From: JAVVHH01 sp965199665
Lineage (GTDB): Bacteria > Pseudomonadota > Alphaproteobacteria > Acetobacterales > Acetobacteraceae
Assembly (NCBI GenBank): GCA_965199665.1
Contig: OZ241208.1
Coordinates: 2,046,001-2,110,000, forward strand
DNA: 64,000 nucleotides
Direction of reading: 5' to 3'
Shown: positions 16,323 to 25,382 of the stretch, one piece after another
How the letters are laid out: every line of letters begins with the position of its first letter
How positions within the stretch are numbered: the stretch's first letter is position 1
Notes under the pieces: generated by a model
What the model saw: the letters and a program-made list of their open reading frames with translations, nothing else
Databases searched by the model: none
What the model was told of the DNA's origin: nothing
Translations under genes and position numbers: made by a program

Positions 16323-16901
16323 TCAAGCGGCGAGAGCGGACGTCTTGCCCCGGCGACGGACGAAGCCGACGGCGGCGAGGCTGCCCACCAGCAGCGCGAT
16401 CGACGCCGGCTCCGGCACCGCGGCCGCCGTGAACGACGTCGCGGTGATGCTGGCACCGGGGGTGCTCTCGTAGGCGTAGCCAACCAGCGTGGATCCGAAC
16501 AGCTCGGCATAGCCGAGATGCGTCCCATCGGTGCCCGTGTAGGCGAAGCCGATGAAGTCGTCGGCGGCCGAGAACTGGATCGTGGTGGCCGTCGGATACG
16601 CCGCGAACTGAGGCGATCCGTCGAACACCGTGCCGACCTGGTAGTCACCGATGCTGCCGAAGATGCTGGCGATCTGAGCGGTGCCGCCCGTCGACGCCGC
16701 CGCACCCGGGCCGACACCGTCGATGGTGGCCGCGGTGAACGACAGGGTGCCGAGGCCGCCGCCGACGGTGGCGACCACCGGGGTGGTGCCGAGCGCGGCG
16801 TTGGTGGTAACGCTGATCACGGCCGCCTGGGCCGGGACGGTCGCCAGCGCTCCGAGGGCAAGGGCCCCCGCTAGTGCCGGAAAGAAGCGATTCCGCTGCA
16901 T
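16323..16901 (-). CDS. PEP-CTERM sorting-domain exported protein
   Basis: 192-residue exported protein. Signal peptide MQRNRFFPALAGALALGALATVPAQA, a beta-rich Gly/Thr/Ala body without Cys, and a C-terminal tripartite PEP-CTERM signal: VPEP (near residue 163), a hydrophobic helix, and a basic RRR end. Such proteins are cut and surface-sorted by exosortase (EpsH/XrtA); no exosortase is in this window. The ATG overlaps the stop of the ferritin-like gene by one base (TAATG), so the two are translated together. Function unknown. Confidence 0.85.
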   Translation of the reverse strand: MQRNRFFPALAGALALGALATVPAQAAVISVTTNAALGTTPVVATVGGGLGTLSFTAATIDGVGPGAAASTGGTAQIASIFGSIGDYQVGTVFDGSPQFAAYPTATTIQFSAADDFIGFAYTGTDGTHLGYAELFGSTLVGYAYESTPGASITATSFTAAAVPEPASIALLVGSLAAVGFVRRRGKTSALAA

Positions 16902-17767
16902 TATTTCACGGCTCCGTTCAGGCCCCGGGGGAAGAACAAGCCGCTGCTGGCGCCCGGCGCGCCATAGACGATGTTCAGCACCTGCCGCGGCGTGCGGGTG
17001 AACGCCAGGCTGTTGCTGTCCGTGGGGACGATGTTGGCGCTGCCATCGGAGTTGATGACGCCCTGGTCGTCATTGGCGCCCGACAGGCTGGCACGAACGG
17101 CGGAGATCTTGACGGTGGTCGCGCCGGCGCCGGCCTGGAACAGCAGGGTCCGGATTTCGGCGGCATGGTAGGCCTCGACGGCGAGAATGCCGGCGGCGGC
17201 GGTCAGGATCTGCTTGTTGGAGATCAGGGCGGCTGCACCGTGATACGCGGTCACGCCGACGTCCTCGAAGACGTAGGAGCCGAGCAGGAAGTTCGTCTCG
17301 TTGGCGAACGGATCGAAGTTTGACACGCCGATCAGGTTGCCGAGCGCGATGAAGCTGTTGGTCAAGTCGATGGCGGGCTGGCCCACGGCGGCGCCGCTGA
17401 GGCCCGAGCGCAGGAAGCGCACGTGGTTCAGCTCGTCATTCGCAATCTCGTTGGCGTATTGCTGAATCGCAGGGGTCGTGAAGTTGACCTGGCGCCCGCC
17501 GACCACGCTGTTGGCAAAGCCGGTGCCGGAGGTGTCGCTCGCCTGCAGACCGACGCCGGTGGCGGCGCGGATGTAGTATTCGGCCTCGAGGTATTCGAGA
17601 TTGAGGGCGAAGTTCAGCACGGCGGCGTCGTTGACGCCCTGGGCCTCGGCCGGCGACGACGACAGGGCGGCGACGCCCGCGGCGGCAAGAGCGGTGGCGG
17701 CGACGGCACCGGCCCCGGTGTTACGCATCAGATGGCGGCGCGCGAGATTGGGCTTCTCTTGGTTCAT
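16901..17767 (-). CDS. Tat-exported ferritin-like domain protein
   Basis: 288 residues. The N-terminus RRHLMRNTGAGAVAATALAAAGVAALSSSPAEAQ is a Tat-type signal. The mature part is a four-helix ferritin-like protein (LNFALNLEYLEAEYYIRAATG; NEIANDELNHVRFLR; FEDVGVTAYHGAAALI; ILAVEAYHAAEIRTLL), with Glu and His in each helix placed as in diiron ligands. This resembles the PF13668-type ferritin-like proteins of desiccation or stress loci. I chose the ATG at 17767 because the Tat motif follows directly. Its stop overlaps the PEP-CTERM gene start. Role inferred: envelope metal or peroxide handling. Confidence 0.85.
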   Translation of the reverse strand: MNQEKPNLARRHLMRNTGAGAVAATALAAAGVAALSSSPAEAQGVNDAAVLNFALNLEYLEAEYYIRAATGVGLQASDTSGTGFANSVVGGRQVNFTTPAIQQYANEIANDELNHVRFLRSGLSGAAVGQPAIDLTNSFIALGNLIGVSNFDPFANETNFLLGSYVFEDVGVTAYHGAAALISNKQILTAAAGILAVEAYHAAEIRTLLFQAGAGATTVKISAVRASLSGANDDQGVINSDGSANIVPTDSNSLAFTRTPRQVLNIVYGAPGASSGLFFPRGLNGAVK

Positions 17768-17958
17768 TTTGCGGCTCTCTTGTCGGGGGGGAACCCGCTG
17801 AAACGGGGCCAGCACTGGTCCGGCTTAAGGAACTACGCCGGTTCTACGAAAACGGATGAGGCCGGGACGCGAATGTGAGGGTATTCAAAAAACATCTTTG
17901 TTTGTTGACAAAGCTGCCGAAGTTGACTGCGCGGCGCGCTTTGCTAGGACTTCCACCC
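17768..17958. promoter_or_regulatory. Divergent intergenic region, AT-rich core
   Basis: 191 bp between the ferritin-like gene and the peptide-binding-protein gene. An unusually AT-rich core (about 17880-17912) contains TTGACA (17905-17910), with no convincing -10 at 16-18 bp. A second TTGACT (17923-17928) with TAGGAC 16 bp on is a weak candidate promoter for the plus-strand gene. Confidence 0.35.
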
Positions 17959-19545
17959 ATGACGATTTCCCGCCGCACCCTGCTCGCCGCGACCGCGAGC
18001 GCCGCCCTCGCCCGCCCCGCCTTGGCGCAACCGGCGGGCGCCGCAACCCTCAAGTTTATCCCTCAGGCGGACGTCACCGTGCTCGACCCGCTCGGCACCA
18101 CCGCATACCCCACCCGCAATCACGGCTACATGTGCTGGGACACGCTGTACGGCATCGACAGCCAGTTCCGCCCCCAGCCGCAGATGGCCGAGGGCCACAC
18201 CGTCGAGGATGACGGCAAGCGCTGGACCATCACCCTGCGCGAGGGCCTGCTGTTCCATGACGGCGAGCGGGTCCGCGCCGCCGACGCGGTGGCCAGCATC
18301 AAGCGCTGGATGCCGCGCGACACGCACGGGCAGACGTTGCTGGCCCGGCTGGACGAGATCCGTGCGGTGGACGACCGCCGGATCGAGTTCCGGCTGAAGC
18401 GCCCGTTCGGCCTGATGCTGGACGCGCTGGGCAAGGTGTCGTCCTATCCGTGCTTCATCTACCCCGAGCGCTTCGCCGCCATCGATCCGGCCAAGCCGTT
18501 CACGGAGGTGGTCGGTTCCGGCCCCTATCGCTTCGTCGCCGACGAGCGCATTTCCGGCGCCCGCGTCGTGTATCGCCGCTTCGACGGCTACAAGCCGACG
18601 GCGGTCGGCACGCCCGACATGGTCGCCGGCCCCAAGCTGGCCCATTTCGAACGCATCGAATGGCACGTGCTGCCCGACACGGCGACGGCCGCGAGCGCCA
18701 TGCAGGCCGGCGAGATGGATTGGTGGGAAGTCGTCGACCCCGACCTGAACGCCCTGCTCCGCCGCGCCCGCAACCTCACGCTGCAGCGCATCGATGCCGG
18801 CGGCACCTATGCCAGCCTGCGCTTCAACCAGCTGCACGCCCCGTTCAACGACCCGGCCGTCCGCCGCGCGCTGCTCGCCATCGTCGACCAAGCAGACTTC
18901 ATGGGTGCCCTGGCCGGCGACAACAAGGATATGTGGCAGGCCGGCACCGGCTACTTCCCCGTCGCCAGCCCGTTGGCGTCCGACGCCGGGATGGAGGCAC
19001 TGACCAGCCCGCGCGACGCCGCCAAGACCAAGGCCGCGCTGGCCGCGGCCGGCGCCGCCGGCGCCAAGATCGCCGCCCTGCATGCCTCGGATGTCAGCAA
19101 CCAGCGCGCGCTCATGTCGGTCGGCGTCGACGTGCTGCGCCGGGCCGGGTTCGACGTGGATGACGCGACGAGCGATTGGGGCACCGTGCTGCAGCGCCGC
19201 GCCAATCGGGGTCCCACCGCCCAGGGCGGCTGGGACGCGTTGATCGTGCTGTTGAGCGGGGCGGAACTGATGACCCCGGCCGGACATTTGCTGCTGCGCG
19301 GCAACGGGCCGGATGCCTGGTTCGGTTGGCCGGCGGCCCCGAAGCTGGAGGCCCTGCGCGATGAATGGTTCGACGCGCCGGACCTCCCCGCGCAGAAGGC
19401 GATTGGCCGACAGATCCAGGAGCAGGCCTTTGCCGACGTGCCCTACATCCCGCTCGGGCAGTATTTCGTGGACTCCGCCTATCGGAAGGGACTGGTCGAC
19501 ATCCGGCGTGGCATCCCGCTTCCGCTCAACGTCCGCCCGGGTTAA
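17959..19545 (+). CDS. ABC transporter substrate-binding protein, peptide/nickel (DppA) family
   Basis: 528-residue SBP_bac_5 protein. Twin-Arg-like signal (MTISRRTLLAATASAALARPALAQ), then family landmarks: DPLGTTAYPTRNHGYMCWDTLYGID, PQMAEGHTVEDDGKRWTITLREGLLFHDGERVRAADAVASIKRW near residues 75-120, and GSGPYRF. It is a periplasmic receptor for a peptide or similar organic ligand. The longer upstream frame is rejected because the signal peptide starts at 17959. No permease or ATPase genes are adjacent, so it is an orphan receptor here. Confidence 0.88.
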   Translation: MTISRRTLLAATASAALARPALAQPAGAATLKFIPQADVTVLDPLGTTAYPTRNHGYMCWDTLYGIDSQFRPQPQMAEGHTVEDDGKRWTITLREGLLFHDGERVRAADAVASIKRWMPRDTHGQTLLARLDEIRAVDDRRIEFRLKRPFGLMLDALGKVSSYPCFIYPERFAAIDPAKPFTEVVGSGPYRFVADERISGARVVYRRFDGYKPTAVGTPDMVAGPKLAHFERIEWHVLPDTATAASAMQAGEMDWWEVVDPDLNALLRRARNLTLQRIDAGGTYASLRFNQLHAPFNDPAVRRALLAIVDQADFMGALAGDNKDMWQAGTGYFPVASPLASDAGMEALTSPRDAAKTKAALAAAGAAGAKIAALHASDVSNQRALMSVGVDVLRRAGFDVDDATSDWGTVLQRRANRGPTAQGGWDALIVLLSGAELMTPAGHLLLRGNGPDAWFGWPAAPKLEALRDEWFDAPDLPAQKAIGRQIQEQAFADVPYIPLGQYFVDSAYRKGLVDIRRGIPLPLNVRPG

Positions 19546-19582
19546 ACCGGGATGCCCGGCGACGCCGCCGGGCTGTGGGGAC

Positions 19583-19659
19583 GCGCCCGTAGCTCAGTTG
19601 GTTAGAGCGGGCCGCTCATAACGGCTTGGTCGCGGGTTCAAGTCCTGCCGGGCGCACCA
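19583..19659 (+). tRNA. tRNA with CAU anticodon (Ile2 or elongator Met)
   Basis: 77-nt cloverleaf: acceptor GCGCCCG pairs with CGGGCGC, discriminator A and encoded CCA; anticodon CAT at 19617-19619 in loop CTCATAA. The acceptor stem is fully paired, so it is not an initiator. The body resembles alphaproteobacterial genes variously annotated as Met or Ile2 (lysidine-modified); these cannot be told apart with certainty by eye. Confidence 0.93.
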
Positions 19660-19735
19660 CTCCCCTCCCCTGATACGGCAAACCACGAGCGCGTCGCCCA
19701 CGATCGGGTCCTGACGCGGCCGCAGCCTGCCGCGG

Positions 19736-20320
19736 CTAAGAGCTGCCCAGCATCGGGCGCAGCTTGTCGGCGATCTCGGCCGCGGGCGTGGCGTGGCTGA
19801 AATTGGCGACGAAATCGCCGTACGGGTTCATCACGTAGATGACGCTGCTGTGGTCCATGTCGTAGCCCTCCGGCGTGGGGTGCTTGGCGAAATAGACGCG
19901 GTAGGCCTTGGCCGCCGCGGCCACCTGCTCGGGCGACCCAGAGAGCGCCACGATCGGCGCGCCGAAATTGGCCACGTAATCCTTCATCACGGCCGGCGTG
20001 TCGCGCTCTGGGTCGATCGTGATGAACAGGAGGGCGACGGCGCGCCGCTGTGCCGGCGGCAGCAGATCGAGGGCACCTTCCATGTCGGCCAGCGCCGTGG
20101 GGCAGGCATCCGGGCAGTGCGTGTAGCCGAAATAGATCAGCATCCACCGTCCCTCGAAGTCGCGGTTGGTGACCGTCCGGCCGTCGCCATCGACCAGCGT
20201 GAACGGGCCGCCGATCCCAGTGGCGCGGGCGGGCTGGCTCAGCAACCAGGCCCCGCCGCCAATGCCGGCGCCCAGCACCGCCAGCGGGGCTCCCCAGATC
20301 AGGTGCCGGCGCAACAGCAT
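19736..20320 (-). CDS. SCO1/SenC family copper chaperone
   Basis: Thioredoxin-fold protein that delivers copper to, or reduces, the CuA site of cytochrome c oxidase. 194 residues: an N-terminal membrane anchor (residues 7-28), the metal-binding CPDAC (C69, C73) and the conserved distal His (H157 in DMDHSSVIYV), plus FITIDPERDTP. All three copper ligands are present. It stands alone here; no oxidase gene is next to it. Convergent with the tRNA, and divergent from the livK-type gene. Confidence 0.93.
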   Translation of the reverse strand: MLLRRHLIWGAPLAVLGAGIGGGAWLLSQPARATGIGGPFTLVDGDGRTVTNRDFEGRWMLIYFGYTHCPDACPTALADMEGALDLLPPAQRRAVALLFITIDPERDTPAVMKDYVANFGAPIVALSGSPEQVAAAAKAYRVYFAKHPTPEGYDMDHSSVIYVMNPYGDFVANFSHATPAAEIADKLRPMLGSS

Positions 20321-20492
20321 GGCATGTGTTCCCTTCCCGCAGCCGCCCGAGCAAACAGATCGTGCGCGCGGCTGGCGGGCTCCGACGTAATCTTAGCCTA
20401 GCGACTACAATGACGAGCATGTTATGCCCACCCGGCACAAAGCACCCATGCGCCCAAAGCGGCGCTGCACCCCATCGGAGGAATACGGATCC

Positions 20493-21701
20493 ATGCGACA
20501 GACTCGCCGCGCCCTGCTTGCTGCCGCCGCCATCGGCCTTGCGCTTGGGACCAACCCGGCCGCTGCGGCCGACCCGATCAAGATCGGCGTCAGCGGCCCG
20601 TTCACCGGCGGTTCCTCGTCCATGGGCGTATCGATGCGCGATGGCGTCAAGCTGGCCATCGACGAGATCAACAAAGCCGGCGGCGTGCTCGGGCGGCCGC
20701 TGGAGGGCGTGTATCGCGACGATGAGGCGCGCAACGAAGTCGGCGTGCAGATCGCGCAGGAGTTGATCAACAAGGAGAAGGTCGTCGCCGACGTCGGGTT
20801 CATCAACACCGGCGTCGCGCTGGCCTCGCAGCGCTTCTACCAGGAAGCCGAGATCCCGGTGATCAACAACGTCGCCACCGGGTCGGTGATCTCCACCCAG
20901 TTCGCCAAGGAGCGGGCCAACTACGTGTTCCGCACCGCGGCGGCCGACGTGATCCAGGCGCCGATGATCGTGGACGAGGCGGTGGATCGGCGCGGCTTGA
21001 AGAAGCCGGCGATCCTGGCCGACAGCACCAATTACGGCCAGCTCGGCCGCGAGGACCTGGAAAAGGCGCTGGCCGCCAAGGGGGTCAAGCCGGTCGCGAC
21101 CGAGAAGTTCAACATCGGCGACACCGACATGACCTCCCAGCTCCTGCGCGCCAAGGAAGCCGGCGCCGACGTGGTGCTGACCTACGGCATCGGGCCGGAA
21201 CTGGCGCAAATCGCCAACGGCATGGCCAAGCTCGGCTGGAAGGTGCCGATCGTCGGCTCGTGGACGCTGGCGATGGCGTCGTTCATCGACACCGCCGGCA
21301 AGAATGGCGAAGGCGCGGTGATGCCGCAAACGTTCATCCAGCTGCCCAACACGCCCAAGCGCGCCGCGTTCATCAAGGCGTACCAGGACGCCTACAAGAT
21401 CGACCGGATGCCGTCGCCCGTCTCGGCCGCGCAGGGCTACGACAGCATCTACCTGCTGGCCGCCGCCATCAAGCAGGCCGGCTCGACCGACGGGCGCAAG
21501 GTGCGTGCCGCGTTGGAGGACCTCAACGAGAAGGTCGAGGGCGTGGTGACGGTCTACGACAAGCCGTTCAGCAAGACGGATCACGAGGCGATCTCCGCCA
21601 ACATCCCCGTGTTCGGCGAGGTCAAGGACGGCCGCGTCCAGCCGGCCCATGGCGAAGACGTTGCCGGCGACAAGGCCATTCGGACCAAGTCCAAGCGCTG
21701 A
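20493..21701 (+). CDS. livK: Branched-chain amino acid ABC transporter substrate-binding protein
   Basis: 402 residues: signal peptide MRQTRRALLAAAAIGLALGTNPAAA, then ADPIKIGVSGPFTGGSSSMG and the Peripla_BP_6 landmarks (GVKLAIDEINKAGGVLGRPLE; DSTNYGQLGREDLEKAL; AAQGYDSIYLLAAAIKQAG). GGAGG 11 nt before the ATG fixes the start. First gene of a five-part uptake system with the two permeases and two ATPases downstream. The ligand could be Leu/Ile/Val, another amino acid, an amide or an aromatic acid, as for the family generally. Confidence 0.92.
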   Translation: MRQTRRALLAAAAIGLALGTNPAAAADPIKIGVSGPFTGGSSSMGVSMRDGVKLAIDEINKAGGVLGRPLEGVYRDDEARNEVGVQIAQELINKEKVVADVGFINTGVALASQRFYQEAEIPVINNVATGSVISTQFAKERANYVFRTAAADVIQAPMIVDEAVDRRGLKKPAILADSTNYGQLGREDLEKALAAKGVKPVATEKFNIGDTDMTSQLLRAKEAGADVVLTYGIGPELAQIANGMAKLGWKVPIVGSWTLAMASFIDTAGKNGEGAVMPQTFIQLPNTPKRAAFIKAYQDAYKIDRMPSPVSAAQGYDSIYLLAAAIKQAGSTDGRKVRAALEDLNEKVEGVVTVYDKPFSKTDHEAISANIPVFGEVKDGRVQPAHGEDVAGDKAIRTKSKR

Positions 21702-21717
21702 TCCACGACCGGCAGAG

Positions 21718-21738
21718 CCCTCTCCCGGCGGGAGAGGG
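21718..21738. repeat. Palindromic repeat CCCTCTCCC/GGGAGAGGG before livH
   Basis: CCCTCTCCC (21718-21726) and GGGAGAGGG (21730-21738) with a 3-nt spacer form a perfect 9-bp hairpin in the 54 bp between livK and livH. Same arms as the elements at 12297 and 29043. It could lower downstream expression relative to the binding protein. Confidence 0.65.
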
Positions 21739-21755
21739 CGAGTTAAAGGATTAGC

Positions 21756-22628
21756 ATGCAGGTTCTCGCCCAGCTCATCGTGAGCGGAATCGCCGTGGGC
21801 ATGATCTACGGCGTGATCGCGTTCGGCTACCAACTCACCTTCGCGACGTCGCGGACGCTGAATTTCGGCCAGGGCGAGGCGTTGATGCTGGGCGCGCTGG
21901 TCGGGCTCACCGTGCAGTATTACGTCGGTTACTGGGCGATGCTGCCGGTGGTGCTGGTGTTCGGCATGATCCAAGGCGGAGTGGTCGAGCGGCTCGGCGT
22001 GCGTCGGGCGGTGGCGATCAAATCGGAAGCGGGGTGGATCATGGCCACCATCGCGCTCGGCATCATCTTCAAGAACGTCGCCGAGAACGTGTGGGGCCGC
22101 GATGCGCTGAAATTCCCCTCGCCGCTACCGGAGACGCCGATCGACGTCGGCGGTGTGCGGGTGCTGCCGATGGAAGTGGTAATCGTCGTCGGCGCCATCG
22201 TGCTGATGCTGGCGGTGGAGCTGTTTAACCGGCGCTCCATCTTCGGCAAGGCGGTGGTGGCGACGGCGGCGGACCGTGACGCGGCCGGGCTGATGGGGAT
22301 CAACACCGGGCTGGTGATCACCTTCAGCTACGCGCTCTCCTCCATGACGGCGGCGTTCGCGGGCGTGCTGGTCGCGCCGGTGACGCTGACGGGGGCGACG
22401 ATGGGCGCGGCGCTGGGGCTGAAGGCCTTCGCGGTGGCCATCATCGGCGGGCTGTCGAGCGGGCTCGGCGTGGTGGTCGGCGGGTTGATCCTGGGCATCA
22501 CCGAGACGCTGACCGGCTACTACATCTCCAGCGGATACAAGGACGTTCCGGGGCTCGTGCTGCTGCTGCTGGTGCTGTCGATCAAGCCGTCCGGCCTGTT
22601 CGGCCGGGCCGCGATCAAGAAGGTCTGA
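21756..22628 (+). CDS. livH: Branched-chain amino acid ABC permease LivH
   Basis: 290-residue inner-membrane permease with about eight hydrophobic helices, starting MQVLAQLIVSGIAVGMIYGVIAFGYQLTFATSRTLNFGQGE, the standard LivH N-terminus. It carries the cytoplasmic loop with the EAA-like region (NTGLVITFSYALSSMTAAFAGVL) and GLKAFAVAIIGGLSSGLG. AAAGGA precedes the ATG. It is separated from the fused livM-livG by two bases. Confidence 0.92.
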   Translation: MQVLAQLIVSGIAVGMIYGVIAFGYQLTFATSRTLNFGQGEALMLGALVGLTVQYYVGYWAMLPVVLVFGMIQGGVVERLGVRRAVAIKSEAGWIMATIALGIIFKNVAENVWGRDALKFPSPLPETPIDVGGVRVLPMEVVIVVGAIVLMLAVELFNRRSIFGKAVVATAADRDAAGLMGINTGLVITFSYALSSMTAAFAGVLVAPVTLTGATMGAALGLKAFAVAIIGGLSSGLGVVVGGLILGITETLTGYYISSGYKDVPGLVLLLLVLSIKPSGLFGRAAIKKV

Positions 22629-22630
22629 CC

Positions 22631-24598
22631 GTGGCGAGCGCCCTGAAATCTGTCCTCCTGATCGCGGCGTTGCTGGCGTTTCCCTTCATCGTCACCAATC
22701 CGTATTACCTGCACCTCGCCGTGACGGTGGCGATCTACGCCATCCTGGTGCTGGGGCTCGACATCGTGTTCGGATACACCGGCGAGGTCTCGCTGGGCCA
22801 TGCGGCGCTGCTCGGGATCGGGGCCTACACGGCCGGCGTCCTATTCTTCCAATTCGGCATCGGCATCTGGCTATCCATTCCGGCCGGCATCGTCGTGACC
22901 TGCGCCTTCGGCGCCATCCTGGCACTGCCGGCGCTGCAGGTGACTGGGCCCTACCTCGCGATGGTGACGCTAGCGTTCGGCACCATCATCCAGATCCTGA
23001 TCAACGAGATGACGTTCCTCACCAACGGTCCGATGGGCATCACGCTGCAGAAGCCGTTGTTGATCGACTTCCGCGACTGGAACGTGCCGGAAGACAGCTT
23101 CTTCAACATGCGACCCGCCTATATGCGCGAGTTCGAGTTCTACTTCGTCGTGGCCGGCTTCCTGCTGCTGTCGATCCTGTTCGTCAATCGCGTGATCGCC
23201 AGCCGCTACGGTCGCGCGTTCGAGGCGCTGCGCGACGCCCCGATCGCGTCGGATTGCATGGGCGTGTCGGTCTACAAGCACAAGGTGCTGGCGTTCGTGA
23301 TTTCGGCCGGGATGGCCGGGCTGGCGGGCGTGTTGTTCGCGTATTCCGAGCAGTATGTCGCGCCCAATAATTTCGGGGTCGAGCTCGCGATCACCTTCCT
23401 GCTCGCCGTCACGCTGGGCGGGCGCAAGTCTCGGGTGGGACCGATCATCGGCGCGGTGGTGATCGTGCTGCTACCGAACCTGCTGGCCGATATCGGGTTG
23501 TTCCGGATCATCGCGGGCGTCATCGCGGCCGTGGCGCTGGTGGCGGGCGGGGCGGCGATGCGGCGGGCGGAAAACAAGCTGTCCGTGCTCATTCCCACCG
23601 TGCTGTGCCTGCTGTTCTTCGCCTTCGCCCTGTTGCTCCCTTCCGTCACCGATTGGCGGCTTTCCGTGTTCGGCGCGATGATCCTGTTCGTCGTGTTCTA
23701 CTTGCCGGACGGGATCTACGGCTATCTGCGGCGGTTGCTGCGCCTGCGCGAGCATGCGGTGATCACGGCGGCAGCCGCGGGCGACAAGGTCTGGGCAGCG
23801 GCCGCGCCGCAGGTGGCGGCGGGGCAGAACCTGCTGGAGGTCGAGCAGGTCGTGATGCAGTTCGGCGGGCTCAAGGCGCTCAACCGGGTGGATCTTGCGG
23901 TTCGGCCCGGCAGCATCCACGGGCTGATCGGGCCCAACGGCTCCGGCAAGAGCACCATGATGAACGTGCTGACCGGCATCTACGTGCCGACGGCGGGCGA
24001 CGTGCGGCTGGAGGGTGCGTCCATCGCCGGGCGCAAGTCACCGCAGATCGCGGCGGCCGGCATCGCGCGGACGTTCCAGAACGTGCAGTTGTTCGGCGAG
24101 CTGACGCTGATCGAGAACGTCATGGTGGGGCTGCACGGCAGCTTCTCCAGCACGGTGGCGGAGGTCGCACTGCGCACCCCGCGTGCCCGGCGGGAGGAAC
24201 GGGCGGCGGCCGTGCGGGCGGCCAGCATCCTGCAATTTGTCGGCCTCGATCAGCTCGCCAACGAGGAAGCGCGCAACCTGCCCTACGGCAAGCAGCGGCT
24301 GCTGGAGATCGGCCGCGCGCTGGCGTTGGACCCGAAGCTGCTGCTGCTGGACGAGCCCGCTGCCGGGCTGACCGCGCCGGACATCGCCGAGCTGGTGGAG
24401 ATCATCCGCAAGATCAGGGATCACGGCATCAGCCTGCTGCTGATCGAGCATCACATGGATGTCGTGATGAGCCTGTGCGACACGGTGACCGTGCTCGATT
24501 TCGGGCAGAAGATCGCCGAGGGCACGCCGGCCGTCGTGCAGGCGGATGAGCGCGTTTTGGCCGCTTATCTCGGCGGCGTCGTGACGGAGGCGGCGTGA
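22631..24598 (+). CDS. livMG: Fused LivM permease / LivG ATPase
   Basis: A single 655-residue frame joins two usually separate subunits. Residues about 1-370 are a LivM-type permease (LGLDIVFGYTGEVSLGHAALLGIGAY; a long hydrophobic C-terminal stretch ending YLPDGIYGYL). After a linker of about 30 residues, residues 400-655 are a LivG ATPase with Walker A GPNGSGKST, Q-loop region, LPYGKQRLLEIGRAL signature, Walker B LLLLDEPAAGL and the switch His. GTG start two bases after livH. Frame is continuous, so this is a true fusion rather than two overlapping genes. Such fusions occur in other alphaproteobacteria. Confidence 0.92.
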   Translation: MASALKSVLLIAALLAFPFIVTNPYYLHLAVTVAIYAILVLGLDIVFGYTGEVSLGHAALLGIGAYTAGVLFFQFGIGIWLSIPAGIVVTCAFGAILALPALQVTGPYLAMVTLAFGTIIQILINEMTFLTNGPMGITLQKPLLIDFRDWNVPEDSFFNMRPAYMREFEFYFVVAGFLLLSILFVNRVIASRYGRAFEALRDAPIASDCMGVSVYKHKVLAFVISAGMAGLAGVLFAYSEQYVAPNNFGVELAITFLLAVTLGGRKSRVGPIIGAVVIVLLPNLLADIGLFRIIAGVIAAVALVAGGAAMRRAENKLSVLIPTVLCLLFFAFALLLPSVTDWRLSVFGAMILFVVFYLPDGIYGYLRRLLRLREHAVITAAAAGDKVWAAAAPQVAAGQNLLEVEQVVMQFGGLKALNRVDLAVRPGSIHGLIGPNGSGKSTMMNVLTGIYVPTAGDVRLEGASIAGRKSPQIAAAGIARTFQNVQLFGELTLIENVMVGLHGSFSSTVAEVALRTPRARREERAAAVRAASILQFVGLDQLANEEARNLPYGKQRLLEIGRALALDPKLLLLDEPAAGLTAPDIAELVEIIRKIRDHGISLLLIEHHMDVVMSLCDTVTVLDFGQKIAEGTPAVVQADERVLAAYLGGVVTEAA

Positions 24599-25344
24599 TG
24601 GCGCACGATGCACCCCGCACGATGCTGCAGGTCGCGGGCCTCGATGCCGGTTACGGCAAGGTGCAGGTGCTGCACGGGATCGACCTGCAGGTCGAGGAAG
24701 GGCAGCTGGTCACGCTGATCGGCAGCAACGGGGCGGGTAAGACGACCACGCTGCGGGCGCTGTCGGGCATGATCAAGCCGACGGGCGGGGCGATCCGGCT
24801 CGACGGGGAAGAGATCGCCGGGCTGCCCTCCTACACGATCACCCGGCGCGGCTTGGCTCATTCGCCGGAGAACCGGCGCGTGTTCGGGACGCTATCGGTG
24901 GCCGACAACTTGGTGATGGGCGCGTTTCCCCGCCTGACCGGGGCGCGTCCGCGCGGCGACGTGGCAGCGGATACCGAGCGGATGTACGCCCTGTTCCCTC
25001 GGCTCAAGGAGCGGCGGACCCAGTATGCCGGCACGCTGTCGGGCGGCGAGCAGCAGATGCTAGCGATGGCGCGGGCGCTGATGCTGAACCCCCGCGTGCT
25101 GCTGCTCGACGAGCCCAGCATGGGGCTGGCGCCGCGGCTGGTCGCCGAGGTGTTCGCCACCATCGCGCGGCTCAAGGAAGCGCGGACGACGATGCTGCTG
25201 GTGGAGCAATTTGCCGCCGCTGCGCTCGACGTCGCCGATTGGGGCTACGTGCTGGAGAATGGTCGCATTGCCGCGGCCGGTCCCGCTGCCCGGCTACGCG
25301 ACGACCCGGCGGTCAAGGCCGCCTATCTCGGCGCGGCGCACTGA
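24598..25344 (+). CDS. livF: Branched-chain amino acid ABC ATPase LivF
   Basis: 248-residue ATP-binding subunit: Walker A GSNGAGKTTTLRALSG near residue 44, SGGEQQMLAMARALM signature, LLLLDEPSMGLAP Walker B, and the LVEQ switch region. The ATG overlaps the stop of the fused gene by one base (TGATG); a GTG one codon earlier is also possible. Completes the transporter with the two permease halves and LivG. Confidence 0.94.
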   Translation: MAHDAPRTMLQVAGLDAGYGKVQVLHGIDLQVEEGQLVTLIGSNGAGKTTTLRALSGMIKPTGGAIRLDGEEIAGLPSYTITRRGLAHSPENRRVFGTLSVADNLVMGAFPRLTGARPRGDVAADTERMYALFPRLKERRTQYAGTLSGGEQQMLAMARALMLNPRVLLLDEPSMGLAPRLVAEVFATIARLKEARTTMLLVEQFAAAALDVADWGYVLENGRIAAAGPAARLRDDPAVKAAYLGAAH

Positions 25345-25382
25345 GCGGGTCCCTTGAACCAGCAAGGAATCCGGTCCACCTG

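Noticed and set aside
17905..17910. Consensus TTGACA as a -35 box
   Set aside because: The position where a -10 would fall (17926-17935) is GC-rich with no TATAAT-like hexamer.
19638..21974. A 778-codon minus open frame over SCO1 and livK
   Set aside because: Only the part 19736-20320 encodes a protein (SCO1/SenC); the rest is antisense to livK and is a GC-rich shadow.
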